This document shows positions 25,901 through 32,447 of a DNA stretch of 32,447 bases, piece after piece (position 1 is the first letter of the stretch; the number at the start of each line of letters is the position of its first letter). Source of the DNA: an archaeon (GTDB lineage: Archaea > Thermoproteota > Nitrososphaeria > Nitrososphaerales > CADDZS01); assembly GCA_029850555.1 (NCBI GenBank), contig JARCRS010000118.1:1-32447 (forward strand), read 5' to 3'. Made by a program: the position numbers and the translations under genes. The notes under the pieces were generated by a model. It was given only the letters and a program-made list of their open reading frames with translations, was not told where the DNA came from and did not search any database.

Positions 25901-26732
25901 CGTGGTATTGGAGGAGGTCTACCAAGTCCTGCACAATGAGAGGCGGGGTTCCAGATTCTTTGCTTTCTCTCACTCTCTGGTTAACTCGAAGTATGTCGAC
26001 TATCTTGTGCGTAAGATCATCTTCTGATCTTATTCCAGACTCTAGCGTAATTGAGGGCCTAACAGCAACTGGCGGGACTGGAAGAACCTGTAGAACTAAC
26101 CATTCTGGTCTCGCGCTCGATGGGTCGTAGCCTAGAAGTTTTAGGTCATCGTTTGTAACTCGCTCGAGCCTTTCTCTAATAGCAACTGGAAGTAGACGCG
26201 TTGCTCCCCCCGTTTCTGTAATTTCATGAAATACGGTCGGCTTTGTGAATTCGATTTCATATTGCCCGCGCCCGCAGAAGAAGCATTGTTTTGTTTTCTT
26301 TACTTTAGCTAAAATCTCGCGTGAGATAATTTCAATTAGCATAGGAGATGCTGATGATTTTTCAGCCAGCCTCTTTCTGTATTCGTCGATATCTTCCTGA
26401 GAAAGCAAAAGGCGACCACATGCTCTGCAGGTAGAGACTAGAAGTTTGTGAATGTCGTCTACGAAAGCGATGTGTATGACCGGTTCGGCAAGCTCGATGT
26501 GCCCGAAGTGACCCGGACATTTTGGAGCAGTGTTACCGCAGGTGGCACATTTCTGCCCTGGTTCCAAAGTTCCGAGCCTGTTATCCATTAGACCCCCCTG
26601 AACAGGCATCCCATCTTCGTCATAAGTTTCGGGAGCTGTAATTTCCGCAACGCTGTATTTTCGAATTTCGCTTGGCGAGCTAAGAGCGAACCTGATTCCT
26701 CCGACAGATTTGATTGATTCTTCGACTGACAT
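22941..26732 (-). CDS. rpoA: DNA-directed RNA polymerase subunit A, unsplit (A' + A'')
   Basis: Largest subunit of RNA polymerase as one 1263-residue chain, holding both the clamp/active-site half (A') and the jaw/C-terminal half (A''). In most archaea these are two genes; an unsplit gene is characteristic of Thaumarchaeota. N-terminal zinc ligands: C62, C65, C72, H75, then C102-C105 with C150-C153. The catalytic Mg loop is YNSDFDGDEMNLHVPQ, D461/D463/D465, with Ser where Ala is usual. The trigger-loop/bridge region around ASGIVAAQSIGEPGTQMTL and LRTFHFAGV lies uninterrupted past the usual A'/A'' junction, and the end contains HGVAGTKSSVLARAAFE. It follows rpoB by 27 bases. Confidence 0.98.
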   Translation of the reverse strand: MSVEESIKSVGGIRFALSSPSEIRKYSVAEITAPETYDEDGMPVQGGLMDNRLGTLEPGQKCATCGNTAPKCPGHFGHIELAEPVIHIAFVDDIHKLLVSTCRACGRLLLSQEDIDEYRKRLAEKSSASPMLIEIISREILAKVKKTKQCFFCGRGQYEIEFTKPTVFHEITETGGATRLLPVAIRERLERVTNDDLKLLGYDPSSARPEWLVLQVLPVPPVAVRPSITLESGIRSEDDLTHKIVDILRVNQRVRESKESGTPPLIVQDLVDLLQYHVTTYFDNEVSGIPQAHHRSGRPLKTISQRLKGKEGRFRGSLSGKRVDFSSRTVISPDPSLDISEVGVPYEVAKKLTIPEKASPWNIEFLKKLILNGPFKHPGANYIIRPDGIKIRLDYVTDLQMHADTLAPGFIVERHLTDGDIVIFNRQPSLHRMSVMAHYVKVLPYRTFRLHPAVCPPYNSDFDGDEMNLHVPQSEEARSEALTLMRVQDQILSPRYGGPIIGGIRDFLTAAYLLTKEGTYLTKDEFTSLALAGGITPDMELPKPEKTDPVQLYSGKQLFSLFLPKDFNYVLVSKWEKSSRGATKDVVIKDGTLISGVIDRAAIGAEESDSILHRIAKDYNTEEARRFLNSILRLLKAFITRSGFSYGFDELELPEETRNKINETLDESYAKVADLNAQYKKGTLPETRGLSPESALEFYVANELSRARERAGRIADKSFSLQNAGIIMARTGARGSTLNLGQMTAALGQQSVRGKRIEKGYQDRALPHFNKADPSPDARGFVRSNYRDGLNPIEFFFHAMGGREGLVDTAVRTQQSGYMQRRLVNALEHLKVEYDLTVRDPNGNIIQFRYGEDGIDPAKSDHGRAVNLERLIDTTALTSDQNKPAAESTIERAVEKYGSELNPRIKEDLLAALKSSKLDPKSVEKVCERVVELVTKGTVEPGEASGIVAAQSIGEPGTQMTLRTFHFAGVKERDVTLGLPRLIELVDARKQPATPSMDVFLEDDFKKSNEKAVKVANDIRFTKVANVIDRVEVLAQGEINLFLSKAKLAERQCALKDVLEAIQSPKRKIESDERRNLITVKMDVDFASLHIHKNKILNQKVKGIPGIDRVTVVKEGEEWKIQTSGSNLAKVRQIEGVDKTRTTTNNTFEIYQTLGIEAARNALVKEIMGTLEEQGLEVDIRHVYLVADLMTSKGFLQQIGRHGVAGTKSSVLARAAFEITVPTLAEAAVRGETEELRGVTENVIVGLPIPVGTGMIDVFMRGV

Positions 26733-26759
26733 GTCTTTCTTTCAACTCCGGTCTTTACG

Positions 26760-29700
26760 TCAAACCTTGTCCTTTACGGTGAGCCTTGGCGCTATGTTGA
26801 GGCTCATCATTTCTTGTATCAGAAGCTTGAATGCGTAGGCGATAACAATCGTCGAGATTCTCGCATTGTCTCCATCCACACGGCAGACGTATTTTCTCTG
26901 CTTTGCATCGTAGTATGCGATGAGACCACATTTCTCGCAGACATGGACCTCTGTCTTGTCAGCTTCATCTAGCAACCTGTCCTTCAATACCATGGATGCG
27001 CCGTATGCAATGAGACAGTCGCGTTCCATTTCCCCAAAACGCAACCCTCCGCCTCTAGCTCTTCCCTCCGTGGGTTGCTTCGTGAGCATCTGAACTTGAC
27101 CTCTTGCTCTTGCATGGATCTTGTCCGCGACCATGTGGTGAAGCTTCTGGTAAAAGACAACCCCAATGTAAATGTCAGCTGCGAATTTCCTTCCTGTTCG
27201 CCCATCGTACATCACCTCTCTACCCGTTGGAGCGTATCCAGCTTCCTTCAGCGATTCCTCAAGAGACTCTGAACCTTCACCAGTGAAGGCAGTTCCATCG
27301 ACAGGTTTGCCTCGTATTGCAGAGACTTTTCCCGCGAGTGATTCAAGAAACTGACCTGCCGTCATTCTGGATGGGAACGCATGGGGATTGATAATTACAT
27401 CAGGCACAATTCCCTCTTCCGTGTACGGCATGTCTTCTTGGTTAACGACTAATCCAATGACCCCCTTCTGACCGTGACGCGACGCAAACTTGTCGCCTAT
27501 TTCGGGGATGCGCATGTCTCGAACGCGGACTTTGTACATCTTTCCTCCTTCGTCATTCTCGGTTAGAAAGACCGCATCGACTACACCATTTTCGCTTGCT
27601 CTAACCCCAACAGAGGTGTCGCGTCTGTACGGACCTTTTACCTCGAACTCTTTGTACTCTTCCATGAATCTCGGTGGAGAAGTGCGTCCTATGATTACGT
27701 CGCCGCCCCCAACTTGTGCTTCATGCATGACTACCCCGTCAGATTCGATTAAGCGATAGTATTTCTCTCCGCGATATCCTCGGATGTTTGAATCGGGTCT
27801 AGGAACTTCAAAAGTGTCCTTCATTCCGCCGAGGTACTGTTTTGCTTCAGCTTCGTAGAGACGATAGAAAATTGATCTCGCTAGCCCACGGTCTATTGCC
27901 GACTTGTTGAATATGATTGCGTCCTCGATATTGTAGCCTTCAAATGACAGAACGGCGACTATAGCGTTCTGCCCTGTTGGTCGCTCATCCAAGGAGAGAA
28001 GCGAGGTTGATCTCGTCTTAACCATCGGCGGCTGTGGGTAGACCAACAGGTGTTCTCTAACATAGGTACTGAACGGATAAGTTGGAGTCGGGAATCCAAG
28101 AGACTGCTTTGCCATCGCTGACTCGTACGTGTTTCTTGGCGATTGGTTATGCTCCGGATAGGGTATAATCGAAGCTGCAATTCCTAAAATGGCAGAAGGA
28201 TACATTTCTAGGTGAGTATTCTTTTCGTTCAAATGCCTAAAATCGATAGCAATGAGTGAGTTCTCCTCTTCGTTTGCGTCGATTAGCTCAATAACGCCCA
28301 TCTGGACGAGATCCCGCCAATTTAGCTGAGAGGCTTCGACCCTCTTGATAATGTCTGGCGTGAGGAGTGGCTTGGCGCCTTCGCAGATTATGAGTGGCCT
28401 TAGAACCCTACCTGAATTTGTGGCAATGTAAACTCTCTTTGTTCCGCCTTCGACCGTTGAATCAAAGAAAGCAATGCCCGCGTGAGGATGGATCTGACCC
28501 TCGCGTCTTAGTTTTCTGAAAGATCTTGCAAGTGCATCTCCATCCTTGACGAATCCGACGAATCTACCTTCGACGAAAACTCTGCATCCATCAAGTTTCA
28601 GCTTTTCGTCGGCTTCTTTGAATGGCTTTACGCCTAGATCATAGAGTTTTGCAACTACTTGAGCGGATGGGACGCTTACAGAAATTAGGGCCGATAGAGC
28701 TAGATTCTTTACGAGCCCGCAGTTTGAACCTTCAGGAGTCTCTGATGGACAAATACGCCCAAAGTGGGTTGCGTGTAGGTCTCTTGCTTCAAAGTTAGGC
28801 TGGCTTCTCGAAAGTGGAGATTGGATCCTGCGAAGGTGAGATAAAGTAGAGAGATAATTAGTTCTATCGAGTAGCTGCGTGACACCTACCTTGCCGCGTC
28901 CCCAATTGCCTGTCGCAATAGCGTTGTTTAGCTTGTCCGTGATTATGCCGGGTCTGATTGCTGCTCCGACTACGTTCAGGCCTCGTCTTTGACCTGTCCT
29001 TTCTAGCTGATACTTCATGTCCCGAGCTAGATTTCTAAAGGCAGTTCTGAAAAGATCGGCAATCATTTGCCCCGCGAATTTGATCACTTTGTTTCCATAG
29101 TGGTCTTTGTCGTCAGGCTCAATTTGGCCGAGTCTGAGTTCAATTAACTTGTTTACTGCTTCGCCTAGGAAAATCGCCTTATCATATCTATCGTCCTTCG
29201 TTTTACCCAGATGCGGCAAAAGACCCCAATCAAGAACCGACTCGGCTCGCCTCAGCCTGAATTCATCAAGCATTCCGTGCGCCACTCTGTTCCCAATGTA
29301 CATTAGAGCGTCTTTCGTGGTTTTTGCCTCTGACGCTTTTTCAAATGAAACCTCTAGTCTATCTTCAATCTCTGGTCGGAGGGATACCGCTTGCGCAATT
29401 TCCTTGTCAGTCTCTAGACCCAGTGCCCTAAGAACGATTATAAGTGGTAGATCTACCGGAGAGCTTGGAAGTTTGACGACGATCGACTCATCTTGTTTTA
29501 GAGTGATGTCGAGTTTTGCTCTGTATCCCACAATTGAGGAATAGACCTTTGCTTTGTAATTTGTGACCCCGCCAACCTTCTCGTAATCTACGAGGATTTT
29601 GTTTGGCGAAAGATCCTCAAGGCCCACAATAACGCGTTCAGAGCCATTGATTATGAAGTATCCTCCTGGATCCTTTGGATCCTCACCTACCTCGACGAGT

Positions 29701-30122
29701 TGCTGTGAGTTCATAGTCGCAAGCATGCATCGATCTGACTTGACCATGACTGGCAGATCTCCAATGTGCTGCTCTTGCGATTCTCTTACTATTCCATCTT
29801 CCTCGACTGTCATGTCAACGAAGATCGGCGATGCGTAGGTGAGATTGCGTAGTCTTGCTTCAAGAGGAAGTATGTTGCTTACGGAACCATCAATTTCAAC
29901 GACGCGTGGAAGCTTTAGTTTTACCTTGCTGAACTTTACCTTGTATGGTGTTCCAACAGTTTCAATATCTATGGAACCAATTTCGTCGATGATGCTTTGT
30001 AATCCTCTTTGAATAAACTCATTATAGGAATTTAGGTGCTGTCTCGCGACTCCCTCCCGCGTCAAAATATCCTGCAGGACGGGCCACGCATCATATTGAA
30101 TTTGGGTTTGTGCTCTTTGCAT
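26760..30122 (-). CDS. rpoB: DNA-directed RNA polymerase subunit B
   Basis: Second-largest RNA polymerase subunit, an unsplit 1120-residue chain. Visible family segments: GGYFIINGSERVIVGLE, HATHFGRICPSETPEGSNCGLVKNLAL, GYNIEDAIIFNKSAIDRG, EIGDKFASRHGQKGVIGL, then PDVIINPHAFPSRMTAGQ and the QPTEGRARGGGLRFGEMERD stretch. The C-terminal zinc motif is CEKCGLIAYYDAKQRKYVC plus a late partner. The unsplit B contrasts with the split B'/B'' of many methanogens and haloarchaea. It starts 6 bases after rpoH ends, so rpoH-rpoB-rpoA are one operon. Confidence 0.98.
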   Translation of the reverse strand: MQRAQTQIQYDAWPVLQDILTREGVARQHLNSYNEFIQRGLQSIIDEIGSIDIETVGTPYKVKFSKVKLKLPRVVEIDGSVSNILPLEARLRNLTYASPIFVDMTVEEDGIVRESQEQHIGDLPVMVKSDRCMLATMNSQQLVEVGEDPKDPGGYFIINGSERVIVGLEDLSPNKILVDYEKVGGVTNYKAKVYSSIVGYRAKLDITLKQDESIVVKLPSSPVDLPLIIVLRALGLETDKEIAQAVSLRPEIEDRLEVSFEKASEAKTTKDALMYIGNRVAHGMLDEFRLRRAESVLDWGLLPHLGKTKDDRYDKAIFLGEAVNKLIELRLGQIEPDDKDHYGNKVIKFAGQMIADLFRTAFRNLARDMKYQLERTGQRRGLNVVGAAIRPGIITDKLNNAIATGNWGRGKVGVTQLLDRTNYLSTLSHLRRIQSPLSRSQPNFEARDLHATHFGRICPSETPEGSNCGLVKNLALSALISVSVPSAQVVAKLYDLGVKPFKEADEKLKLDGCRVFVEGRFVGFVKDGDALARSFRKLRREGQIHPHAGIAFFDSTVEGGTKRVYIATNSGRVLRPLIICEGAKPLLTPDIIKRVEASQLNWRDLVQMGVIELIDANEEENSLIAIDFRHLNEKNTHLEMYPSAILGIAASIIPYPEHNQSPRNTYESAMAKQSLGFPTPTYPFSTYVREHLLVYPQPPMVKTRSTSLLSLDERPTGQNAIVAVLSFEGYNIEDAIIFNKSAIDRGLARSIFYRLYEAEAKQYLGGMKDTFEVPRPDSNIRGYRGEKYYRLIESDGVVMHEAQVGGGDVIIGRTSPPRFMEEYKEFEVKGPYRRDTSVGVRASENGVVDAVFLTENDEGGKMYKVRVRDMRIPEIGDKFASRHGQKGVIGLVVNQEDMPYTEEGIVPDVIINPHAFPSRMTAGQFLESLAGKVSAIRGKPVDGTAFTGEGSESLEESLKEAGYAPTGREVMYDGRTGRKFAADIYIGVVFYQKLHHMVADKIHARARGQVQMLTKQPTEGRARGGGLRFGEMERDCLIAYGASMVLKDRLLDEADKTEVHVCEKCGLIAYYDAKQRKYVCRVDGDNARISTIVIAYAFKLLIQEMMSLNIAPRLTVKDKV

Positions 30123-30128
30123 TTCTTA

Positions 30129-30401
30129 TTAAACCGCCTCAACTACGTAGCGAAAATAGAAGGATTCTCCGGCAGTATCACTAATTCGCGAAATCCTGAT
30201 CATGTCGCCAGGCTTTGCTCCGATTTCCCTTACGACTGGATCAGTGCTGAAAAGGAATGGGAATTGTTCTTCCGTCGCGTTGAATTTGGCAAGGATTTCC
30301 TTTTTTTCATCTTCTTGCAAGATTTCGTGTTTTGGAACTAGCTTATGGTCGGTAACTTTAGCCTCTTCGATTATATCCACTTTCTTAGTTTTCTTAGCCA
30401 C
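30129..30401 (-). CDS. rpoH: DNA-directed RNA polymerase subunit H
   Basis: Small subunit (90 residues) shared with eukaryotic RPB5's C-terminal domain. Diagnostic stretches: HKLVPKHEIL, FLFSTDPVVREIGAKPGDMIRISR and FYFRYVVEAV. The start codon is GTG at 30401, giving a lysine-rich leader (AKKTKKVD), which is a little longer than in many archaea. It heads the RNA polymerase operon, 6 bases before rpoB. The 123-base gap upstream contains a candidate TATA box at 30465-30473. Confidence 0.95.
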   Translation of the reverse strand: MAKKTKKVDIIEEAKVTDHKLVPKHEILQEDEKKEILAKFNATEEQFPFLFSTDPVVREIGAKPGDMIRISRISDTAGESFYFRYVVEAV

Positions 30402-30464
30402 AATAACACCCTTCTAGGCATACCCTACGGTAGAAAACGATTATCCAGTGATTGAGATCACCAA

Positions 30465-30473
30465 GCGTATTTA
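30465..30473 (-). promoter_or_regulatory. Candidate TATA box of the RNA polymerase operon
   Basis: CTAAATACG on the minus strand, 64 bases before the rpoH GTG. The match is moderate and the implied leader of ~40 bases is plausible. A second AT-rich block (AAAATTTAC) lies further up, near 30500, and is an alternative. Confidence 0.3.
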
Positions 30474-30524
30474 GCCTTATCGCCGAGGCTATTGTAAATT
30501 TTTGTTCTTTGCCCTTTGCTTTCG

Positions 30525-31517
30525 CTAAATTTTCGTTAATGATTTTTCCTGAAGCGGAGCTCTAATCTCCCCGCTCTTGCCTTGATTTGAATAAATTGGC
30601 GTTCCTTCATTCGTTTTTGTCCTGATCTTTGTAAACTCGCCGAAGATTCTCGCAGTGACTGGCCCGACCTTTCCTGGACCAATATTCCTTCCATTTACCT
30701 TGAGGATAGGAACAATTTCAGCTAGAGTCCCAGTCATGAAAACTTCTTCTGCGTTAATGAGTTCGAAGGGAGTTATTCTCCGCTCCGAGATGACATATCC
30801 GAGGTCTTCTGCGATCTCGATTACGCGTTGCCTAGTGACTCCGTGAAGAATCGCAGAATCTATTGATGGAGTGGCTAGCTGCCCCTTTGCAACAATGAAT
30901 ATGTTTTCGGCCGTCGCTTCAGAAACAAACCCTTGCGTGTCTAACATTATGGCATCATTTACTCCTGCGTCGATTGCTTCCCATCTTGCAAGAATGCTGT
31001 TGAGATAGTTGAGCGATTTTACCTCGTGCGAGGTCGCGTCAACTGGATCTCTTCGGATCGAAGAAATTATGGCACTCACCCCCACAGGCTTTGATATAGG
31101 ATCTTCCCCTGAATTCGTTGGCTCTGTGATAATTACGATCGAAGGATTAGAGCAATTCATTGGGTTTAGCCCAAGATCGCCTACACCTCGTGTGACTAGC
31201 AGTCTGATGTACGCGTTCTGAAGTTTGTTCTCTCGAAGAGTCTCCAAGACTGCTTCAGACATTTGTTCCTTTGACATGGGAATCTTTAGTCTGATATAAT
31301 GTGCGGATTCGTAAAGGCGATCAACATGTTCTTTTAGTTTGAAAACAACTCCGTTATAGGCGCGGATTCCTTCAAAAACTCCGTCTCCGTAAAGCAGGCC
31401 GTGATCCCAAACTGAGATGGATGCGTCATTTCTTTGAACTAGTTTTCCGTTCACATAGACGATAAGATCAGAGTTCTCCGCGGCCGATGTTGTTGTTGGA
31501 AGTTTATGACTTGACAT
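30525..31517 (-). CDS. ilvE: Branched-chain amino acid aminotransferase
   Basis: PLP-dependent class IV aminotransferase (330 residues) that makes or degrades Leu, Ile and Val. Family stretches: VYVNGKLV, ISVWDHGLLYGDGVFEGIRAYNG, YIRLLVTRGVGDLG, the PLP-lysine region VKSLNYLNSILARWEA, DAIMLDTQGFVSEATAENIFI, LHGVTRQRVIEIAEDLG and EVFMTGTLAEIVPI. I prefer the ATG at 31517 (MSSHKLPTTTSAAEN); a TTG at 31583 opens 22 more codons without family likeness. The C-terminal extension after ~300 (IYSNQGKSGEIRAPLQEK) is longer than usual. It is upstream of, but separated by 123 bases from, rpoH, so it likely has its own transcript. Confidence 0.95.
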   Translation of the reverse strand: MSSHKLPTTTSAAENSDLIVYVNGKLVQRNDASISVWDHGLLYGDGVFEGIRAYNGVVFKLKEHVDRLYESAHYIRLKIPMSKEQMSEAVLETLRENKLQNAYIRLLVTRGVGDLGLNPMNCSNPSIVIITEPTNSGEDPISKPVGVSAIISSIRRDPVDATSHEVKSLNYLNSILARWEAIDAGVNDAIMLDTQGFVSEATAENIFIVAKGQLATPSIDSAILHGVTRQRVIEIAEDLGYVISERRITPFELINAEEVFMTGTLAEIVPILKVNGRNIGPGKVGPVTARIFGEFTKIRTKTNEGTPIYSNQGKSGEIRAPLQEKSLTKI

Positions 31518-31586
31518 TCCTTTCAATAGCGGATATACACCTCTAGTGTTCTTAACTCTCTTATTTCCGCCAATAAAAACCAAGCT

Positions 31587-31874
31587 ATGAATAATTCGAA
31601 TTACTTAGAAAAAGTTTCAATAAATTTGGGCTTGCAGTTTTTAAAGAAAAAAACCGAAGTTTACGTTTCAAGGATAGAGGTACAAGAGATAGTAGATCTT
31701 TACAGCTATAATTTTCGTTTCGCAATTAAGGGAAATACTATCAGAATATACTTTGCATTCTTTGCCTCACTCTTTTGGAATGGGATGATGTTCTCATCGT
31801 ACGCCACAAAAATATCATACAATTGCTTTTCTCGCGCAGTATGCAGAGCTATGCCCCCTATTCAGTCACTATAA
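31587..31874 (+). CDS. Doubtful small ORF, 95 codons
   Basis: I do not recognise it. The first ~50 residues look plausible (YLEKVSINLGLQFLKKKTEVYVSRIEVQEI), with a hydrophobic part near residues 55-65 (IRIYFAFFASLFW), but the end (TKISYNCFSRAVCRAMPPIQ) does not resemble a normal C-terminus. It starts at an ATG four bases beyond the alternative aminotransferase start, so it is divergent from ilvE. It could be a decayed gene or chance open frame. Confidence 0.3.
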   Translation: MNNSNYLEKVSINLGLQFLKKKTEVYVSRIEVQEIVDLYSYNFRFAIKGNTIRIYFAFFASLFWNGMMFSSYATKISYNCFSRAVCRAMPPIQSL

Positions 31875-31892
31875 AGCTAAAGCTAGCGTGAT

Positions 31893-31943
31893 AATATTCG
31901 AATTATAGATGTCAAGCGCGAAATGTTTTTTTTGCGACCATGC
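31893..31943 (+). repeat. Diverged repeat core with long T-run
   Basis: Core-like AATATTCGAATTATAG then ATGTCA, followed after 11 bases by nine T (31926-31934) and GCGACCATG. Intact units at 32245 and 13264 have ATTCGCAAATATAGTATGTCA-like cores followed by a T-run and GTGACCATG, so both the core and its right flank correspond. Confidence 0.55.
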
Positions 31944-32075
31944 GAAATCAGTAACTCAATCGGTACTTAATACAACGCCCTAAACTAGAATAAGGCTTGC
32001 TTCAAATTGACCTTCTCCTCTTCACAAACCAGTCGACCAGATTCGAGAGATCGGTAGTGCCGAGTGTATCGCGCA

Positions 32076-32106
32076 CAAACAATGGCTATATTCGCAATTA
32101 TGTATG
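32076..32106 (+). repeat. Repeat core preceding copy B
   Basis: CAAACAATGGCTATATTCG then CAATTATGTATG. Exactly 85 bases before the first core of copy B and in the same orientation. It shares CAAACAAT-N-GCTAT with the copy B cores and TATTCGCA with the core at 13230-13264. Its T-rich flank is replaced by AAATTGTTTTACAATG. Confidence 0.65.
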
Positions 32107-32160
32107 TAGCGTGCCAAATTGTTTTACAATGTAGAGAAACAAAGGTTTAGGCGGCGCATT

Positions 32161-32385
32161 CAAACAATAGCTATTTCTACTGATAGTATGTCAATCGCGG
32201 TTTTTTTCTGTAATAAGGAATCAGGGCTAAATCTAGGCGTACTGCAAACAATTGCTATTTCTACTGATAGTATGTCAGCCACCGTTTTTTTCTGTGACCA
32301 TGAAAGAAGCTAGATTAATCCTGCGCCTCTGTGGAAGATATAGCTAGGGCTCTTCAAATTGTATCTATCAATTCCAATGATATCA
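32161..32385 (+). repeat. Long repeat, copy B (inverted relative to copy A at 13122-13344)
   Basis: Positions 32165-32385 match the reverse complement of 13122-13344. Two cores, 84 bases apart (32161-32193 and 32245-32277), are identical over CAAACAAT, one variable base, GCTATTTCTACTGATAGTA and TGTCA. Each is followed after seven variable bases by TTTTTTTCTG. The rest of the unit differs between the two (for example TAATAAGG against TGACCATG). Similarity to copy A ends within AATGATATCA at 32376-32385. Confidence 0.9.
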
Positions 32386-32447
32386 ATTTGACCTAGGCGA
32401 TTCTCAGTAGGCAAGCGTCAATCTAGGCGAAGCAGCAAAGATAGTCA

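Larger units (their letters stand above)
31875..32447. other. Right-end non-coding region: second repeat cluster
   Basis: No intact gene is visible in the last 573 bases. It contains a diverged repeat core at 31893-31943, another at 32076-32106, the long copy B at 32165-32385, and a possible start of a further unit at the window end (32428-32447, GAAGCAGCAAAGATAGTCA). A tetramer-rich TCTAGGCG word precedes several cores (32232, 32425 and variants at 32151, 32392). A frame reading through the repeats exists but is not conserved in copy A. Confidence 0.6.

Noticed and set aside
32170-32186. Resemblance of TTTCTACTGATAG to the Cas12a repeat end (TTTCTACT...GTAGA)
   Set aside because: The diagnostic 5-bp stem does not close (TCTAC would need GTAGA, here GTATG), and other cores of the family have TTCGCA at this place.
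32119-32313. Small protein with repeated TIAISTDSMS and AVFFC stretches
   Set aside because: It is a translation of the DNA repeat. It stays open only because 84 is a multiple of three; in copy A the spacing is 86 and the frame shifts, so the peptide is not conserved.
32076-32447. CRISPR array
   Set aside because: Unit length of 70-86 bases is long, cores are variable, the stretches between cores share T-runs and CAAACAAT, and the same between-core sequence occurs in both arrays. No cas gene lies in the window.

Overview
The window reads as a piece of an archaeal chromosome from the Thaumarchaeota/Nitrososphaeria lineage. The information genes are archaeal: a thermosome chaperonin, EF-1alpha, S7, S12, L30e, a NusA-like double-KH protein and RNA polymerase subunits H, B and A. 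Subunit A is one unsplit gene of 1263 codons (A' and A'' fused), a trait known from Thaumarchaeota and not from most other archaea. No ammonia-oxidation gene lies here, so that lifestyle cannot be judged. Base composition is moderate and genes are closely packed, apart from two repeat-rich gaps.

Layout. (1) 1-5593 is a protein-folding block: thermosome (cut by the left edge), a winged-helix regulator, an Hsp20, then dnaK, dnaJ and a second, divergent Hsp20-like protein on the other strand. A 19-bp palindrome touches the hsp20 TATA box. (2) 5676-6554 holds an unrecognised protein and a gap with a 49-bp scrap of a cyclase gene. (3) 6555-11653 is a sulfur block on the minus strand: a membrane cytochrome-b-like subunit, aprB, aprA and sat in operon order, then an APS kinase. 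Together they interconvert sulfate, APS and sulfite, with the membrane protein the likely electron link to the quinone pool; direction (sulfate reduction or sulfite oxidation) cannot be read from the sequence. (4) 11654-13839 has a kynurenine-formamidase-type cyclase, gene debris and a repeat cluster. (5) 13840-19098 is metabolic: cupin, PRC-barrel-like protein, a clan-A glycosidase-like barrel, a three-gene run (cyclase, histone-deacetylase-family amidohydrolase, secreted DUF192 protein) and a PHP-domain hydrolase. (6) 19175-30401 is the RNA polymerase/translation cluster rpoH-rpoB-rpoA-rpl30e-nusA-like-rps12-rps7-EF-1alpha, all on the minus strand. (7) 30525-32447 has a branched-chain aminotransferase, a doubtful small ORF and a second repeat cluster.

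The least explained feature is the repeat system. A ~222-bp sequence occurs at 13122-13344 and, inverted and almost identical, at 32165-32385, bracketing ~19 kb of mostly essential genes. Each copy contains a short core repeated at 70-86 bp spacing, with T-runs after several cores, and diverged relatives sit in nearby gaps. Inside one core the two copies carry different internal sequence while both flanks match, which suggests exchange between cores. It is not a standard CRISPR array and I could not assign it to a known element.
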